Shown one piece after another: positions 1-10,300 of a stretch of DNA of 46,966 bases. Origin of the DNA: Nitrosomonas sp. Lineage in GTDB: Bacteria; Pseudomonadota; Gammaproteobacteria; Burkholderiales; Nitrosomonadaceae. The position numbers were made by a program, and so were the translations under genes. Position 1 is the stretch's first letter, and every line of letters starts with the position of its first letter. Below the pieces are notes generated by a model. That model saw only the letters and a program-made list of their open reading frames with translations, was not told where the DNA came from and did not search any database. Location of the stretch: contig NZ_JAMWZS010000021.1 of NCBI RefSeq assembly GCF_024282095.1, forward strand, positions 1 to 46,966, in the 5' to 3' direction.

Positions 1-1443
1 TTTTCTGTCACTCAATTCCAGTTGACGGTCAAATGCGATACCGCTGTCCAGGCTGACAATAGGAATCGTGCGGTCTATATTTTCTCCTTTATTATCAACG
101 GGAGAAGCCAAGCTATAGTGTGTATAGTGCAGACCGAATTTAGGTGTGATGTAACCATATTCATTACGAAATGGGGCGCTGACACTGGGGTAAAATACTG
201 TGCGGTTTCCATTGACCTGCGTTGGATGATAAAAATTTGTCCAACTGCTGTTGAGTTCAAAATCCAATTTTCCGATATTGCGCTTAATGGCATTCATGGA
301 AAAGTGCGGTAAGCGCTCGTAAGGAGAAACAATTTGAGCACCCGGAAAACCATCCTGAAGGGTTTGGAAGCGTTGCGCGAAACCGGTAAAACTGACAGTG
401 CCATTCGTGCCTAATCGGCCATTATAGGTGGCTCCGCCTTGTTGCGACAGGTTGGTCAAGCTGGTCTGAGCAAGATTGGGAGTCAGTTCGCGAAAATAGC
501 GATCATCTGAAACCTGGTTATAGTTCATAAAGCCTAACCAGCCTTTACCGAGACTTTGCGTATGCGTGTATAAAATACCCCATCGTGTTTGGTCGGTTTT
601 GATATCCATGGGGAGGATGTCAAGCAGCAGATGACCATTCATGTTGTTATTGCCGATGTATCGTAATTCATTACTTAGCAAGAAACCGCGTTCAGTCATA
701 ATGCGCGGTGCGATGGTGGCATCGATGTTGGGTGCAATATTTAAATAAACCGGAAGCGCCACGTCAAACCCGGTTCTTACGTTATAACCCGCAACAGGCG
801 CCAGTAATCCTGTTTTGCGTTTGCCGCTATAGGAAAAATCGATCCACGGCGAATACAGTATAGGCGTGTCTTTAAACATAATACTGACATGGCGTGCCGT
901 ACCGACTTCTTTTTTGTTATCAATTTCCAGTTCTTTGGCGCGCACATACCAATCATGATTGCCTTCAGGACAGGTGGTGTAATTCGCATCTTTCAGGCGA
1001 TAATTATCCTTGCCTTCAAATAACAACAGGCTACCTGCGCCACGCCCTTTGCCATTTTTAATATAGTAACGCGGTTCAGACATGCGGCCTTCTTCAGTCT
1101 GCAAGTTGAGCTCAAGGTTATTTCCTTTCAAAGTATCTTTGGGCCGATCTAAGCGAACATTGCCTTCCACTTCAGTATCTTCTGTCGTTTGAAAGTACTT
1201 CATGCGATCGGCAGTTAGGATATTATCGCCGTGATGCAATTCTGCATTACCGGTTGCTTCTATTTCCTGTTTGTAATAGCCTGTGATGCGATCGGCTTCA
1301 ATAAATATTGGTTTTCTTTGAGGTTTAATCACTGGTTTTTGTTCATTTCCCGGTTGAATAGATAATTCATTACCCGATCCTGTCAATGGAAAAATAAGTA
1401 ATAATAATGAAATGAATAGATTGCGAATGAATTGTATATTCAC
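1..1443 (-). CDS. lptD: LPS-assembly protein LptD, 3' end outside the window
   Basis: LptD is the outer-membrane beta-barrel that, with the lipoprotein LptE, inserts lipopolysaccharide into the outer leaflet. The open frame begins at a GTG at 1443 with a signal peptide (MNIQFIRNLFISLLLLIFPL). An OstA/LptA-like periplasmic domain follows (IEADRITGYYKQEIEATGNA, ILTADRMKYF, EVEGNVRLDRP). Next comes the TTCPEG segment with the conserved cysteine, then barrel strands such as DTPILYSPWIDFSYSGKRKT. About 481 codons are present and the frame is open at base 1 in a barrel region reading RTIPIVSLDSG, so the C-terminus lies to the left. The gene is divergent from the helicase gene. The GTG start is chosen because the signal peptide follows directly; an in-frame TTG lies further upstream. 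Confidence 0.93.
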   Translation of the reverse strand, partial: MNIQFIRNLFISLLLLIFPLTGSGNELSIQPGNEQKPVIKPQRKPIFIEADRITGYYKQEIEATGNAELHHGDNILTADRMKYFQTTEDTEVEGNVRLDRPKDTLKGNNLELNLQTEEGRMSEPRYYIKNGKGRGAGSLLLFEGKDNYRLKDANYTTCPEGNHDWYVRAKELEIDNKKEVGTARHVSIMFKDTPILYSPWIDFSYSGKRKTGLLAPVAGYNVRTGFDVALPVYLNIAPNIDATIAPRIMTERGFLLSNELRYIGNNNMNGHLLLDILPMDIKTDQTRWGILYTHTQSLGKGWLGFMNYNQVSDDRYFRELTPNLAQTSLTNLSQQGGATYNGRLGTNGTVSFTGFAQRFQTLQDGFPGAQIVSPYERLPHFSMNAIKRNIGKLDFELNSSWTNFYHPTQVNGNRTVFYPSVSAPFRNEYGYITPKFGLHYTHYSLASPVDNKGENIDRTIPIVSLDSGIAFDRQLELSDRK

Positions 1444-1834
1444 TATGGGATCATTAGCTTGGAAACCAGAAAACTTAGACAAAATGTACTTTTCCTATAT
1501 CTACCAGTATTTCACATCGTTTGACGGGGTTGATCACACACCATCAATCGAATTGAAATTGACGTGAATCCGGTACATGCAGGCGACATCTATTGGGGTG
1601 ATTCAATTGTCGATACTCCGTTTTCACCATTATAAAATCATACTAACTGATTGGTAAGTATTATTTATTCAAATTAATTAATTGCGCATTGTACTATTTC
1701 TCTTGGCAAGTTATCTATCGAAGAAACATTTATGTCAAGAAAACAGATCAAAGTTGGTTATTATGAATAAACTAGCCGGTTGAAATTCTGTAAATTCATA
1801 GGTTCTGTTTGGGAATCCACAGCTTTGTTATTTT
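1444..1834. other. Divergent intergenic region, lptD / helicase
   Basis: This is a 391-bp AT-rich spacer between two divergently transcribed genes and must hold both promoters. I see no convincing small gene, RNA or repeat in it, and no promoter boxes strong enough to place. Confidence 0.5.
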
Positions 1835-3769
1835 ATGTTTGATCTAAAATCGATTTTTTCTTCGGATGGCATTCTTTCCAAGCAAATCACAGGATTTCGC
1901 ACGCGTCCTCAGCAATTGGAAATGGCGCAGGCAATTGCCGATACGATTGAAAAGCATCAGACGCTTGTTGCTGAAGCAGGCACCGGGACGGGAAAAACAT
2001 TGGCTTACCTGGTGCCTGCGTTGTTGGGGGGCGGTAAAGTCATTATTTCCACCGGAACAAAGACATTGCAGGATCAACTGTTTAAACGCGACATTCCCAG
2101 TGTGCGGGCAGCGCTCAAGGTACCGGTGACGGTTGCATTATTAAAAGGCCGCGCCAATTATATTTGTCATTATCATTTGGAAAGAAGTGTACAAGATACA
2201 CATCTCAGTTTTATTAATCGAGATGAGATTCAATATCTGCAACAAATAGAACGCTATGCCGGCATCAGCAAAGATGGCGATAAAAGCGGGCTCAGTGAAG
2301 TGCCTGAAAATGCAGCTATCTGGCAGCAAGTCACTTCAACGCGCGACAGTTGCCTCGGTTCCGAATGCCCCAGCTATAAAAAATGTTTTGTGATGGAAGC
2401 GCGTAAGCAAGCCTTGATGGCGGATATCGTGGTGGTTAATCATCATTTGTTTTTTGCGGATGTCATGCTACGCGATGAAGGCTTGTCCGAATTATTGCCT
2501 GCCTGCAATACCGTTATTTTTGATGAAGCGCATCAATTACCGGAAACGGCCAGTTTGTTTTTCGGTGAATCCATCAGCACCGGCCAGTTATTGGACCTGG
2601 TGCGTGACGCCAAAATCGAAGCCATACAGGCTGCCGGAGATTTTTTGGAATTGCCGGATGCCATTGCTGCGATGGAAAAAGCTGCACGTGATTTGCGCTT
2701 GACGATTACGGAAGACAATACGCGATTATCGCTGGCGGCAATTAAGCAGAATTCGGGGTTTTGTAGCGCGCTGGATAACTTGCTGGAGAAACTGAATGAT
2801 CTGACAAAATTGTTGGAGCATCAGGCAGAACGATCCGAGGGATTGGAAAATTGCCGGCAGCGGGCAGCCAGTCATTTGTACCTCATACAGCGCTGGCGCG
2901 ATGAAACTGAAATGCAAGATCATGTGCGCTGGATTGAAGTCTATCATCAGGCATTGCAATTGAATGCGACGCCGCTATCCATTGCCGACATTTTTCAGAA
3001 ACAAATGATCGCATCGCCGCGCGCTTGGATTTTTACGTCTGCCACGCTATCGGTTAAAAAGAATTTTACCCATTACAGTGACGAAATGGGATTGACTGCC
3101 GCGCAAACAGCGTGCTGGGATAGCCCCTATCATTTTGCCGAGCAAGCATTGCTGTATGTACCGACCGGATTGCCGGAACCGCATCATAAAACCTATACCG
3201 ATCAAGTCGTGCAGGCGGCGCTGCCGGTACTGCGCGCGAGCCGGGGGCGCGCTTTTTTCCTATGCACGAGTCTGCGGGCGATGCAACGTGTGTATGAGTT
3301 ATTGCTCGCAGCCGATGCGTTTGGTTTTCCATTGCTGCTGCAAGGGCAGGGTTCGCGTTCTTATATGCTGGAGCGTTTTCGCGCACTGAATAATGCTGTG
3401 CTCATTGGCAGCCAATCCTTCTGGGAAGGCGTGGACGTACGTGGCGAAGCATTGTCATTGGTAATCATCGATAAGCTGCCGTTTGCACCGCCTGATGATC
3501 CGGTGCTGTCGGCCCGCATTGAGAAAATAAATAGCGAAGGCCGTAACGCCTTTATGGAATACCAATTGCCGCGTGCTGTCATTAATTTGAAGCAAGGCGC
3601 CGGACGTTTGATTCGGGATGAAACGGATCGCGGTGTATTGATGATTTGCGATCCGCGCTTGACTACCAAAGCGTATGGTAAACAAATATGGCAAAGCTTG
3701 CCGCCGATGAAGCGCACCCGTGAACTGGCGGAAGTTGTGCGTTTTTTCAGTGTTGATAGTGGCGCATGA
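1835..3769 (+). CDS. yoaA: ATP-dependent DNA helicase, YoaA/DinG (XPD-like) family
   Basis: Superfamily 2 helicase of the XPD/DinG group, predicted to unwind DNA 5'-3' in replication-associated repair. The 644-residue protein has a Walker A motif GTGTGKT (residues 49-55), a DEAH box (230-233), and a C-terminal motif NLKQGAGRLIR (near residue 588) typical of motif VI. Four cysteines between motifs Ia and II (C111, C173, C178, C184) match the [4Fe-4S] cluster ligands of this family. Length and cysteine layout fit YoaA better than DinG, but the two are hard to separate by eye. The gene stands alone on the plus strand; the next gene starts about 70 bp downstream. The ribosome binding site is weak. 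Confidence 0.88.
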   Translation: MFDLKSIFSSDGILSKQITGFRTRPQQLEMAQAIADTIEKHQTLVAEAGTGTGKTLAYLVPALLGGGKVIISTGTKTLQDQLFKRDIPSVRAALKVPVTVALLKGRANYICHYHLERSVQDTHLSFINRDEIQYLQQIERYAGISKDGDKSGLSEVPENAAIWQQVTSTRDSCLGSECPSYKKCFVMEARKQALMADIVVVNHHLFFADVMLRDEGLSELLPACNTVIFDEAHQLPETASLFFGESISTGQLLDLVRDAKIEAIQAAGDFLELPDAIAAMEKAARDLRLTITEDNTRLSLAAIKQNSGFCSALDNLLEKLNDLTKLLEHQAERSEGLENCRQRAASHLYLIQRWRDETEMQDHVRWIEVYHQALQLNATPLSIADIFQKQMIASPRAWIFTSATLSVKKNFTHYSDEMGLTAAQTACWDSPYHFAEQALLYVPTGLPEPHHKTYTDQVVQAALPVLRASRGRAFFLCTSLRAMQRVYELLLAADAFGFPLLLQGQGSRSYMLERFRALNNAVLIGSQSFWEGVDVRGEALSLVIIDKLPFAPPDDPVLSARIEKINSEGRNAFMEYQLPRAVINLKQGAGRLIRDETDRGVLMICDPRLTTKAYGKQIWQSLPPMKRTRELAEVVRFFSVDSGA

Positions 3770-3838
3770 CCCAGTGCAGCGAGTCAACGAATGCTATGAA
3801 AACATCGCTTTGTTCAAAGGATTATGAGAGCTGATGCT

Positions 3839-5512
3839 ATGAGTAATGTATTGGTTATTTTATTGGGCATGATAATTTTTGCATGCAGCAGTCATGCCGG
3901 TGCCGATGGGTTGCCATTTGCTGCCAATGAACACGCATTAAAAAAAGAACAGGCTACCGTCAAGCTCAATGACATTATTAAAAACATCAAGCTGCAAAAA
4001 GAGGAAGTCGATGCAAAATTAAAATCCTTGATGAAAGCAAAAACTGAACAGGAAAAGGTTAGGATTCAGGCGGAATTGAATGAAATAAGCGCTGCCATTG
4101 TTGAGCAGGAATCTTCATTCGAAATGATACTGACTGCCGGTTTTGAACTCAACAAAGAGGATGCGGCAGAAAAAAGGGACTTCGATTGGCAGAGGGATTT
4201 GCTTGAAATTGTACAACCGATCATGAGCGAGCTGCGTCAGCTGACAGAAAACAAACGTAAACTGGACAATTTACACAAAAAGATTGCTTTTTATGAATCC
4301 CAAATCAGGGACATTGGCGAGGTACTTGCGCACCTCGCGAAAATTAACAAACAAGGCTTTGAGAAGGAAGCGCTGATTGAATTTGAGCGTATTGACAAGA
4401 AATGGAAAGATCAGCAAGAAGACACGAAACACCTGCTGGAAGTTGCACAGCTACAACTCGATGAAATGATTAAATCTCAGTCTGCCAGGGAAATTTCACT
4501 GAGTGAGCATGCCCGACAATTTGCAACCGGGCGGGGTGCTACGTTATTGATGGCGCTAGCAGCCTGTGTCGCAGTGTATGCTTCGATGTTGTTGTTGCTG
4601 AAGCTCTTGAAATGGATCAGCAATCGCAAGGGAGAGGAGAAAAGTACCTATTATCAGCGCATTATTACACTTTCTTATCATTTTTTGATGGGCGTATTGG
4701 CGATCACCGCCATGTTTTATGTGCTGAGTGTACGTGATGATCAAGTGCTGATTGGTATTACAGTATTACTGCTGTTGAGTATCATTTGGTTACTCAAAAG
4801 CTCTATCCCAAGTTATATCAATGAATTAAGAGTATTGCTCAATGCCGGTCCGGTGAGGGAAGGCGAATGCATCATATACAATGGCATTCCCATGCAGATC
4901 GAGAGCTTGAATTACTACACCAAACTGGTTAATCCGGTACTCCCCGAATTAGAAATACGCTTGACATTGGCGGAATTAGCCCATTATGTTTCCCGGCCAT
5001 TTTCAGAAAATGAGCCTTGGTTTCCATGCAAAGTAGGAGACTATGTGATGCTTTCCGACGATATCTATAGTATGGTTAAATGTATTACATTGGAACATAT
5101 TGTATTGTCCTTATCTGATGGTACTATGCCAAGAACGTATACCGTTGCCGATTTCTTGGCGGCTAAACCGAGAAATTATTCACAAGGATTTGTTGCGGCA
5201 ACTGATTTTGGCATTGATTATAAGCACCAAGCGAACTGTATCACCGATGTGCCTAACTTGATGTGTGCAGGAATCCGGCGTGGATTACTGCAGGAAACCT
5301 ACGGTACCTCATTAAAAGATGTGTCAGTCCATTTTGCCAAAGCCAACACTTCCTCGTTGGATTATAAGATTATTGCCACCTTTGACGGTGCGGCGGCAGG
5401 TGAATTCCATTCGATTACACGTGCCTTGCAGCGCTATGCCGTTGAAGTTTGTAATCAGCAGCAATGGACGATACCGTTTGCACAATTAGTGATTCATGGC
5501 GGAAAAGATTAA
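3839..5512 (+). CDS. MscS-like mechanosensitive channel family protein
   Basis: Predicted inner-membrane protein related to small-conductance mechanosensitive channels. It has a signal-like N-terminus (MSNVLVILLGMIIFACSSHA) and a long charged coiled-coil stretch rich in K, E and Q (about residues 30-225). Hydrophobic segments follow near residues 232-258, 279-296 and 302-320, then a beta-rich part (VREGECIIYNGIPMQIESLN, KVGDYVMLSDD). The C-terminal alpha/beta part ends in WTIPFAQLVIHGGKD, recalling the IPFPQ ending of MscS proteins. The usual glycine/alanine-rich pore helix is not clear. I prefer the ATG at 3839, spaced well from GAGAG; an in-frame ATG at 3824 is possible. It precedes two regulator genes on the same strand. 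Channel function is inferred only from weak family resemblance. Confidence 0.6.
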   Translation: MSNVLVILLGMIIFACSSHAGADGLPFAANEHALKKEQATVKLNDIIKNIKLQKEEVDAKLKSLMKAKTEQEKVRIQAELNEISAAIVEQESSFEMILTAGFELNKEDAAEKRDFDWQRDLLEIVQPIMSELRQLTENKRKLDNLHKKIAFYESQIRDIGEVLAHLAKINKQGFEKEALIEFERIDKKWKDQQEDTKHLLEVAQLQLDEMIKSQSAREISLSEHARQFATGRGATLLMALAACVAVYASMLLLLKLLKWISNRKGEEKSTYYQRIITLSYHFLMGVLAITAMFYVLSVRDDQVLIGITVLLLLSIIWLLKSSIPSYINELRVLLNAGPVREGECIIYNGIPMQIESLNYYTKLVNPVLPELEIRLTLAELAHYVSRPFSENEPWFPCKVGDYVMLSDDIYSMVKCITLEHIVLSLSDGTMPRTYTVADFLAAKPRNYSQGFVAATDFGIDYKHQANCITDVPNLMCAGIRRGLLQETYGTSLKDVSVHFAKANTSSLDYKIIATFDGAAAGEFHSITRALQRYAVEVCNQQQWTIPFAQLVIHGGKD

Positions 5513-5553
5513 ACTGCATGATACATATATAAAAATATCAATAAGGGGAGAAT

Positions 5554-6084
5554 ATGCAACCTATCACTATGGCAGTCGTTGAGATTGATCAGGATCAGCA
5601 TGTGCCGGTTGGTGAGTTATTGCGACATAAAGAAACGCCTGTAGAGTTACTCACTGATACGCGATCGGATCGTGCGCATACGATAGAACGAAGGCGGGTA
5701 CCGCGTGACGACATTACGCCGATTGAGAACGCCATCGCCAGGATAAAGCGCCTGAATCCACACATTTTATTGGTTAATGCGAACAAATTGCTGGATGAAT
5801 ATTGTGATTTGTTGATCGCGCTGCAGTATCAATGTCCGGACACACAAGCAATTTTAGTCGTCAATGAACCCATCGAAGAGGACTATCTCTTGAGAGCACT
5901 CACCTGCGGTGCTCGGGGATTCATCACGAATAACCTGGATTCGTTCGATTTCTCTAAAGTGGCCATGGCGGTTCATCGCGGCGAAGCCTGGCTGTCACGT
6001 AAGATGACCGGGAAAGTCATGCATCAGATCGTTTCAGCAGCACAGTGCGATTCTTCCGAGGCTAATCTTGATTCTCTTGGCTAG
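5554..6084 (+). CDS. Receiver-like protein without output domain (degenerate)
   Basis: A 176-residue protein resembling the receiver half of a NarL-type response regulator. The segment PHILLVNANKLLDEYCDLL aligns with the usual phosphorylation strand, but the acceptor aspartate is replaced (VNANK). CGARGFITNNL matches the later part of the fold but lacks the conserved lysine. The tail (WLSRKMTGKVMHQIVSAAQ) resembles the receiver-HTH linker and then ends, so no DNA-binding domain follows. A ribosome site (AGGGGAG) precedes the ATG. Its end overlaps the next regulator gene by 17 bp, so the two are probably co-translated. It may be a phosphorylation-independent partner or modulator of the downstream LuxR-type protein; this is inference. 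Confidence 0.6.
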   Translation: MQPITMAVVEIDQDQHVPVGELLRHKETPVELLTDTRSDRAHTIERRRVPRDDITPIENAIARIKRLNPHILLVNANKLLDEYCDLLIALQYQCPDTQAILVVNEPIEEDYLLRALTCGARGFITNNLDSFDFSKVAMAVHRGEAWLSRKMTGKVMHQIVSAAQCDSSEANLDSLG

Positions 6085-6712
6085 CGCTAATAAAGAAATT
6101 CTATTGCGCTGGGAGCAAGGCTTGTTCGGTTTTTCTGCTGTGTACACCACGCATGGCTTTATGCCGCTGACTAAAAAAATAATCAAACTGCAACCCGAAT
6201 TATTGTTTCTTGATTATGAATTACCGGGTTTGAAACATCAGCGGTCCATTGCGGAATTGGTAACGCTAAGAAAAGAAACCAGAATTGTGGTATTTGGCCC
6301 GGAATTATCCGATGAGATTGAGTGGAGATTATTTAAGACAGGTATCAAAGGGTGTTGCTTGAGTACGATGCAGCCTGAGCGCATCAAGCGTGTTGTTGAT
6401 GCGATCCTGCAGGGAGAACTGTGGATTCGCCGCACGCTGACCAACCAAATATTGAATGAACTGGTCAAAGTGACTTACGAAAGAAATCGAATTAAGCGAG
6501 TCATTAATGATTCGCTGGAGGATCTCACGCGCCGCGAGTATGAAATTGCCATGCTGGTTCGGCGCGGAGAAAGTAACAAGAAGATTGCGCAGCAACTGGA
6601 CATTACCGAACGAACCGTCAAAGCACACTTAACTGAAATTTTTCGCAAACTGCATGTTTCAGATCGCATCAAACTGGCATTGATTATGAAGGATGCCATC
6701 AAGTCGCTATAG
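6068..6712 (+). CDS. LuxR/NarL-type transcriptional regulator with atypical receiver
   Basis: The 214-residue protein has an N-terminal receiver-like domain and a C-terminal LuxR-type HTH (LTRREYEIAMLVRRGESNKK, then ERTVKAHLTEIFRKLHVSDR, about residues 153-205). A candidate phosphoacceptor aspartate is present (LLFLDYELPG, D49). The acidic pair normally near the N-terminus is missing (MILLASANKE), and the conserved lysine position reads GIKGCCL, so phosphorylation may not work normally. The start is a TTG at 6068, preceded by GAGG at good distance and overlapping the end of the upstream receiver gene by 17 bp. It lies about 670 bp upstream of the polyketide synthase on the same strand and is a candidate regulator of that cluster; no operator supports this yet. 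Confidence 0.78.
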   Translation: MILLASANKEILLRWEQGLFGFSAVYTTHGFMPLTKKIIKLQPELLFLDYELPGLKHQRSIAELVTLRKETRIVVFGPELSDEIEWRLFKTGIKGCCLSTMQPERIKRVVDAILQGELWIRRTLTNQILNELVKVTYERNRIKRVINDSLEDLTRREYEIAMLVRRGESNKKIAQQLDITERTVKAHLTEIFRKLHVSDRIKLALIMKDAIKSL

Positions 6713-7077
6713 CGATCAAAGATAAATGACGAGGCATTGATTCCGTCCGGATTGATCCGATCAGTCGGCTCACAGCCTACAGTCTGCTAAAGTTTAAATC
6801 CATTGGTGTTCTATTCCCCGCTGCTTGGCGGGATTCTCTATTTCCTGTGTTTTCATGGTCTTGCATGGCTATTTTTACATGCGGATGCCTATGGAGCACT
6901 CAATTCAACTGTCGATCGCGACATAGTCAAGATCAATCCTGTTTTTCTTTTTTTGAGTCTCGTGAGTTTTATCACATTATTTTTTCAGTAGAAAATTTAA
7001 GCTACACCCAGAATTGAGCAGTCAGATAGGACTGGGTTGTTATGACACGATACCCGATAGAATCAAAGGAAGGCGAT
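6713..7077. other. Intergenic region before the PKS cluster
   Basis: This is the first part of a 670-bp low-coding region between the regulator pair and the polyketide synthase. A 62-codon hydrophobic frame at 6803-6991 begins with TTG and has no clear ribosome site, so I do not call it. No clear terminator or repeat is visible. The promoter for the PKS genes probably lies somewhere in 6713-7384. Confidence 0.4.
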
Positions 7078-7236
7078 ATGCAAACTACTATTATTGATGG
7101 TAACGATCGACATTGTACTATTGGCGCAACTCTCTGCGGTTTTGTGCCAGCGCGATCCCTTGTGACACTTGATTTATCAGCAGATGTTTTTGAACACCAT
7201 GTCTTGTGTCAGTCGCAGAGGACTTCATCGCAGTAA
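7078..7236 (+). CDS. Possible 52-residue small protein or leader peptide
   Basis: A short frame starts at an ATG preceded by a very good ribosome site (AAGGAAGG, 4 to 6 bases away) and reads MQTTIIDGNDRHCTIGATLC onward for 52 residues. It ends about 150 bp before the PKS start. It has no transmembrane segment, signal peptide or motif I recognise. The strong ribosome site and position make a real small gene or leader peptide possible, but length and composition would also fit chance. An in-frame ATG at 7042 is less likely. Confidence 0.3.
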   Translation: MQTTIIDGNDRHCTIGATLCGFVPARSLVTLDLSADVFEHHVLCQSQRTSSQ

Positions 7237-7384
7237 GAAATTATCCCGATTTGTAACCAAAAAGCACTACACAGCTCGCGTAGCGCATTTCGCTGGTTTA
7301 CCCGTGGGCTACAACACAATCAAGTAAGTCTCAAACAGCATTTGAAAAGTGATCAACATTTTATCTTTCTAGGGAGCATATAGC

Positions 7385-10300
7385 ATGAGAAAAAAGAAAC
7401 TAAAAATCAGTAATAATGAGGCTTACGAACCGATTGCACTGGTCGGGATTGGTTGTCGCTTCCCAGGAGGATCGCATGATCCGGAAAGCTTCTGGAATTT
7501 GTTGGTTACGGGGAGTGACGCCATTGTGGATATCCCTCCGGAGCGTTGGAATCTACGGCGTTTTTATGATGCCGATCAGAATAAACCCGGAAAAATGTAT
7601 GTCAAACAAGGAGGATTCCTGCAGCAGCGTGTCGATGAATTCGATGCACTATTTTTTGGAATTACGCCACGTGAAGCCGAGTGTATTGATCCACAACAAC
7701 GCTTGTTACTAGAGACCAGCTGGGAAGCCTTGGAAGATGCCGGCATTCCGCATGAGTCGGTGGTCGGTTCAAATACCGGTGTTTTTATTGGGGCATTCAC
7801 CCTGGATCACAAACTGACCCAGATGGGTAAGATGAATCGCGATCTGATCGGTACGCATACCGCGATCGGTTCGACCATGACCATACTGTCCAATCGTATT
7901 TCATATATTCTGGATCTGCATGGTCCCAGCATGAGTGTCGATACCGCTTGTTCTTCTTCGTTGGTCGCATTACATCTGGCCAGTCAGGCAATCTGGAGTG
8001 GTGAATGTAATTTGGCACTGGCGGGCGGTGTCAATGTCATGATGCGTCCGGAATACCCGATTGCCATGTGCAAAGGGGGTTTTCTTGCACCGGACGGACG
8101 CAGCAAAAGTTTCGATGCCGGTGCGAATGGCTATGGCCGTGGCGAAGGCGCGGGAGTGGTTGTGCTGAAGCCTTTATCAGCCGCCTTGAGAGATGGTGAC
8201 TCCATTTATGCCTTGGTGCGAGGCACGGGTGTCAATCAGGATGGCAGGACCAATGGAATTACTGTTCCTAATCCGGTTTCACAAACTGCACTCATTCGTT
8301 CCGTGTGTACCAAGTACGGTGTCGATGCCAGCGATATCAGTTATTTTGAAGCGCACGGTACCGGAACACCTGTGGGCGACCCGCTTGAAGCTAAAGCATT
8401 GGGTGAAGTGATTGATGCAACAACCAAGCGTGCCAAAGCGTGCTTGATGGGTTCTGTCAAAGGCGCTATCGGACACCTGGAAGCTGCTGCCGGTATTGCA
8501 GGGATCATTAAAACATCGCTGTGCTTATCGCATCGCCAGGTACCGCCCCAGGCTAATCTGGAGACGCCGAATCCGAATATTCCTTTTGATGAATTGGGAT
8601 TGCGCTTGCCAATAAAACTGGAATCTCTGACTTCCGCTTCGCAGCAGATTTATGCCGGTGTGAATTCATTCGGATATGGCGGAACAAACGCCCATGTGGT
8701 GCTGGAAAATGCGCCGCCATTGCCCAAATTGCTGCGCGAAGACGATATGCCCGGCACAGTGTACCTGCTGCCATTATCAGCGCGCAGTGAAGCGGCGCTC
8801 ACGGATTTAGTCAAAGCCTGGCTTGCCAAGTTTCCTGCAGATTACCCGGGCGCATTAAAAGATTTGTGTTATTCGGCAGCGTGCCGCCGCGGCCATCATG
8901 ATTATCGATTGGCAATCATGGGGGATTCATGGAAAGCCATGCATGAAAAACTCACCGCGTTTGCAGCAGGGCAACCGGATTCTGGCTGGGTATCCGGTAA
9001 GGCTGACAGCAAGGCATCGTCAAAACCGGTATTCGTGTATACCGGCATGGGGCCGCAATGGTGGGCGATGGGACGGGAATTGTATGAACAGAATGCCATT
9101 TATCGTAAAGCCGTCGAAGCATGCGATGCGATTTTCCGTGATTTATCGGGCTGGTCGATTCTTGACGAGATGTTGGCGGATGAGAAAGATTCAAAAATAA
9201 CCGCGACTGAAATCGCTCAACCTGCTAACTTTATGATTCAAGTTGGATTAACTGCCATGTGGCGTGCTCAGGGTATTGAACCGGGCGCTGTTGTCGGACA
9301 TAGCGTTGGTGAGATCAGTGCCGCCTATGCTGCGGGTGCGCTCAGCTTGGAAGATGCGGTCAAAGTGAGCTATGAGCGCAGCCGCATCCTGAAGAAAGCA
9401 GCCGGTTATGGAAAAATGCTGGCGGTTGGCGTGAGTATGGAAAAATGCATTGAGTTACTGACCGCTTTGACCCAAGACAATGTTTCCATTGCTGCAGTGA
9501 ACGGCCCTTCACTGGTAACTCTCTCAGGCGATGGCGATGCACTGGAAAAGATATCAGCGCATTTGACGCAACAAGGAGAATTCAATCGTTTCCTGCAAGT
9601 TGAAATGGCTTATCACAGCATGTTTCTGGAACATCTCAAGCCGGAGATCAGAACCAGTTTGGCTGATCTGCATCCTGTCATGCCGCTGGTGCCGTTGTAT
9701 TCGACAGTGACCGGCGAGCTGACGGATACCGTGAGCTACGATGCCGAGTACTGGTGCGATAACATTCGTGAGCCGGTGTATTTTGCTCAGGCCATGGCGA
9801 GCCTGTTGCGTGACGGGCATCGTGTTTTTCTCGAAATCGGCCCGCACCCTGTGCTGTCGAGCGCGATCAAGGAGTGTTGTCAGCAGCAAAATATCAAGCC
9901 GCAGACATTTGCTTCATTACGCCGTGAGCAACCTGAGCAGCATACCTTCAATATGGCGCTGGCCGGGCTTTATACCGCGGCTTGTCAAATCGATTGGCAG
10001 CATTTGTATCCCAGTGATTCCGTTTACATCAAATTGCCCACGTATCCTTGGCAACGGGAAACTTATTGGCACGAGGATGAAGATTCGATCACCGATCGCA
10101 CCGGCATACCGTTGCATCCGCTATTGGATCGCCGTTTATCCGGTCCTCGGCCTGTATGGCAAAGTGCGGTGAATCGTCAATTCCTGCCTTTTTTGAATGA
10201 CCATCAAGTGGATGGACTGGTGGTTATGCCGGGTGCGGCTTATGTGGAAGCCTCATTGGCTGCCCATCATCAAGTGACCGGAAATGCCGCGTGTGTCATC

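Noticed and set aside
22-312. 96-codon plus-strand frame at the left edge
   Set aside because: It lies opposite the LptD barrel region, which is well supported on the minus strand.
6803-6991. 62-codon hydrophobic frame upstream of the PKS
   Set aside because: TTG start without a clear ribosome site, low-complexity hydrophobic composition in AT-rich DNA, no recognisable family.
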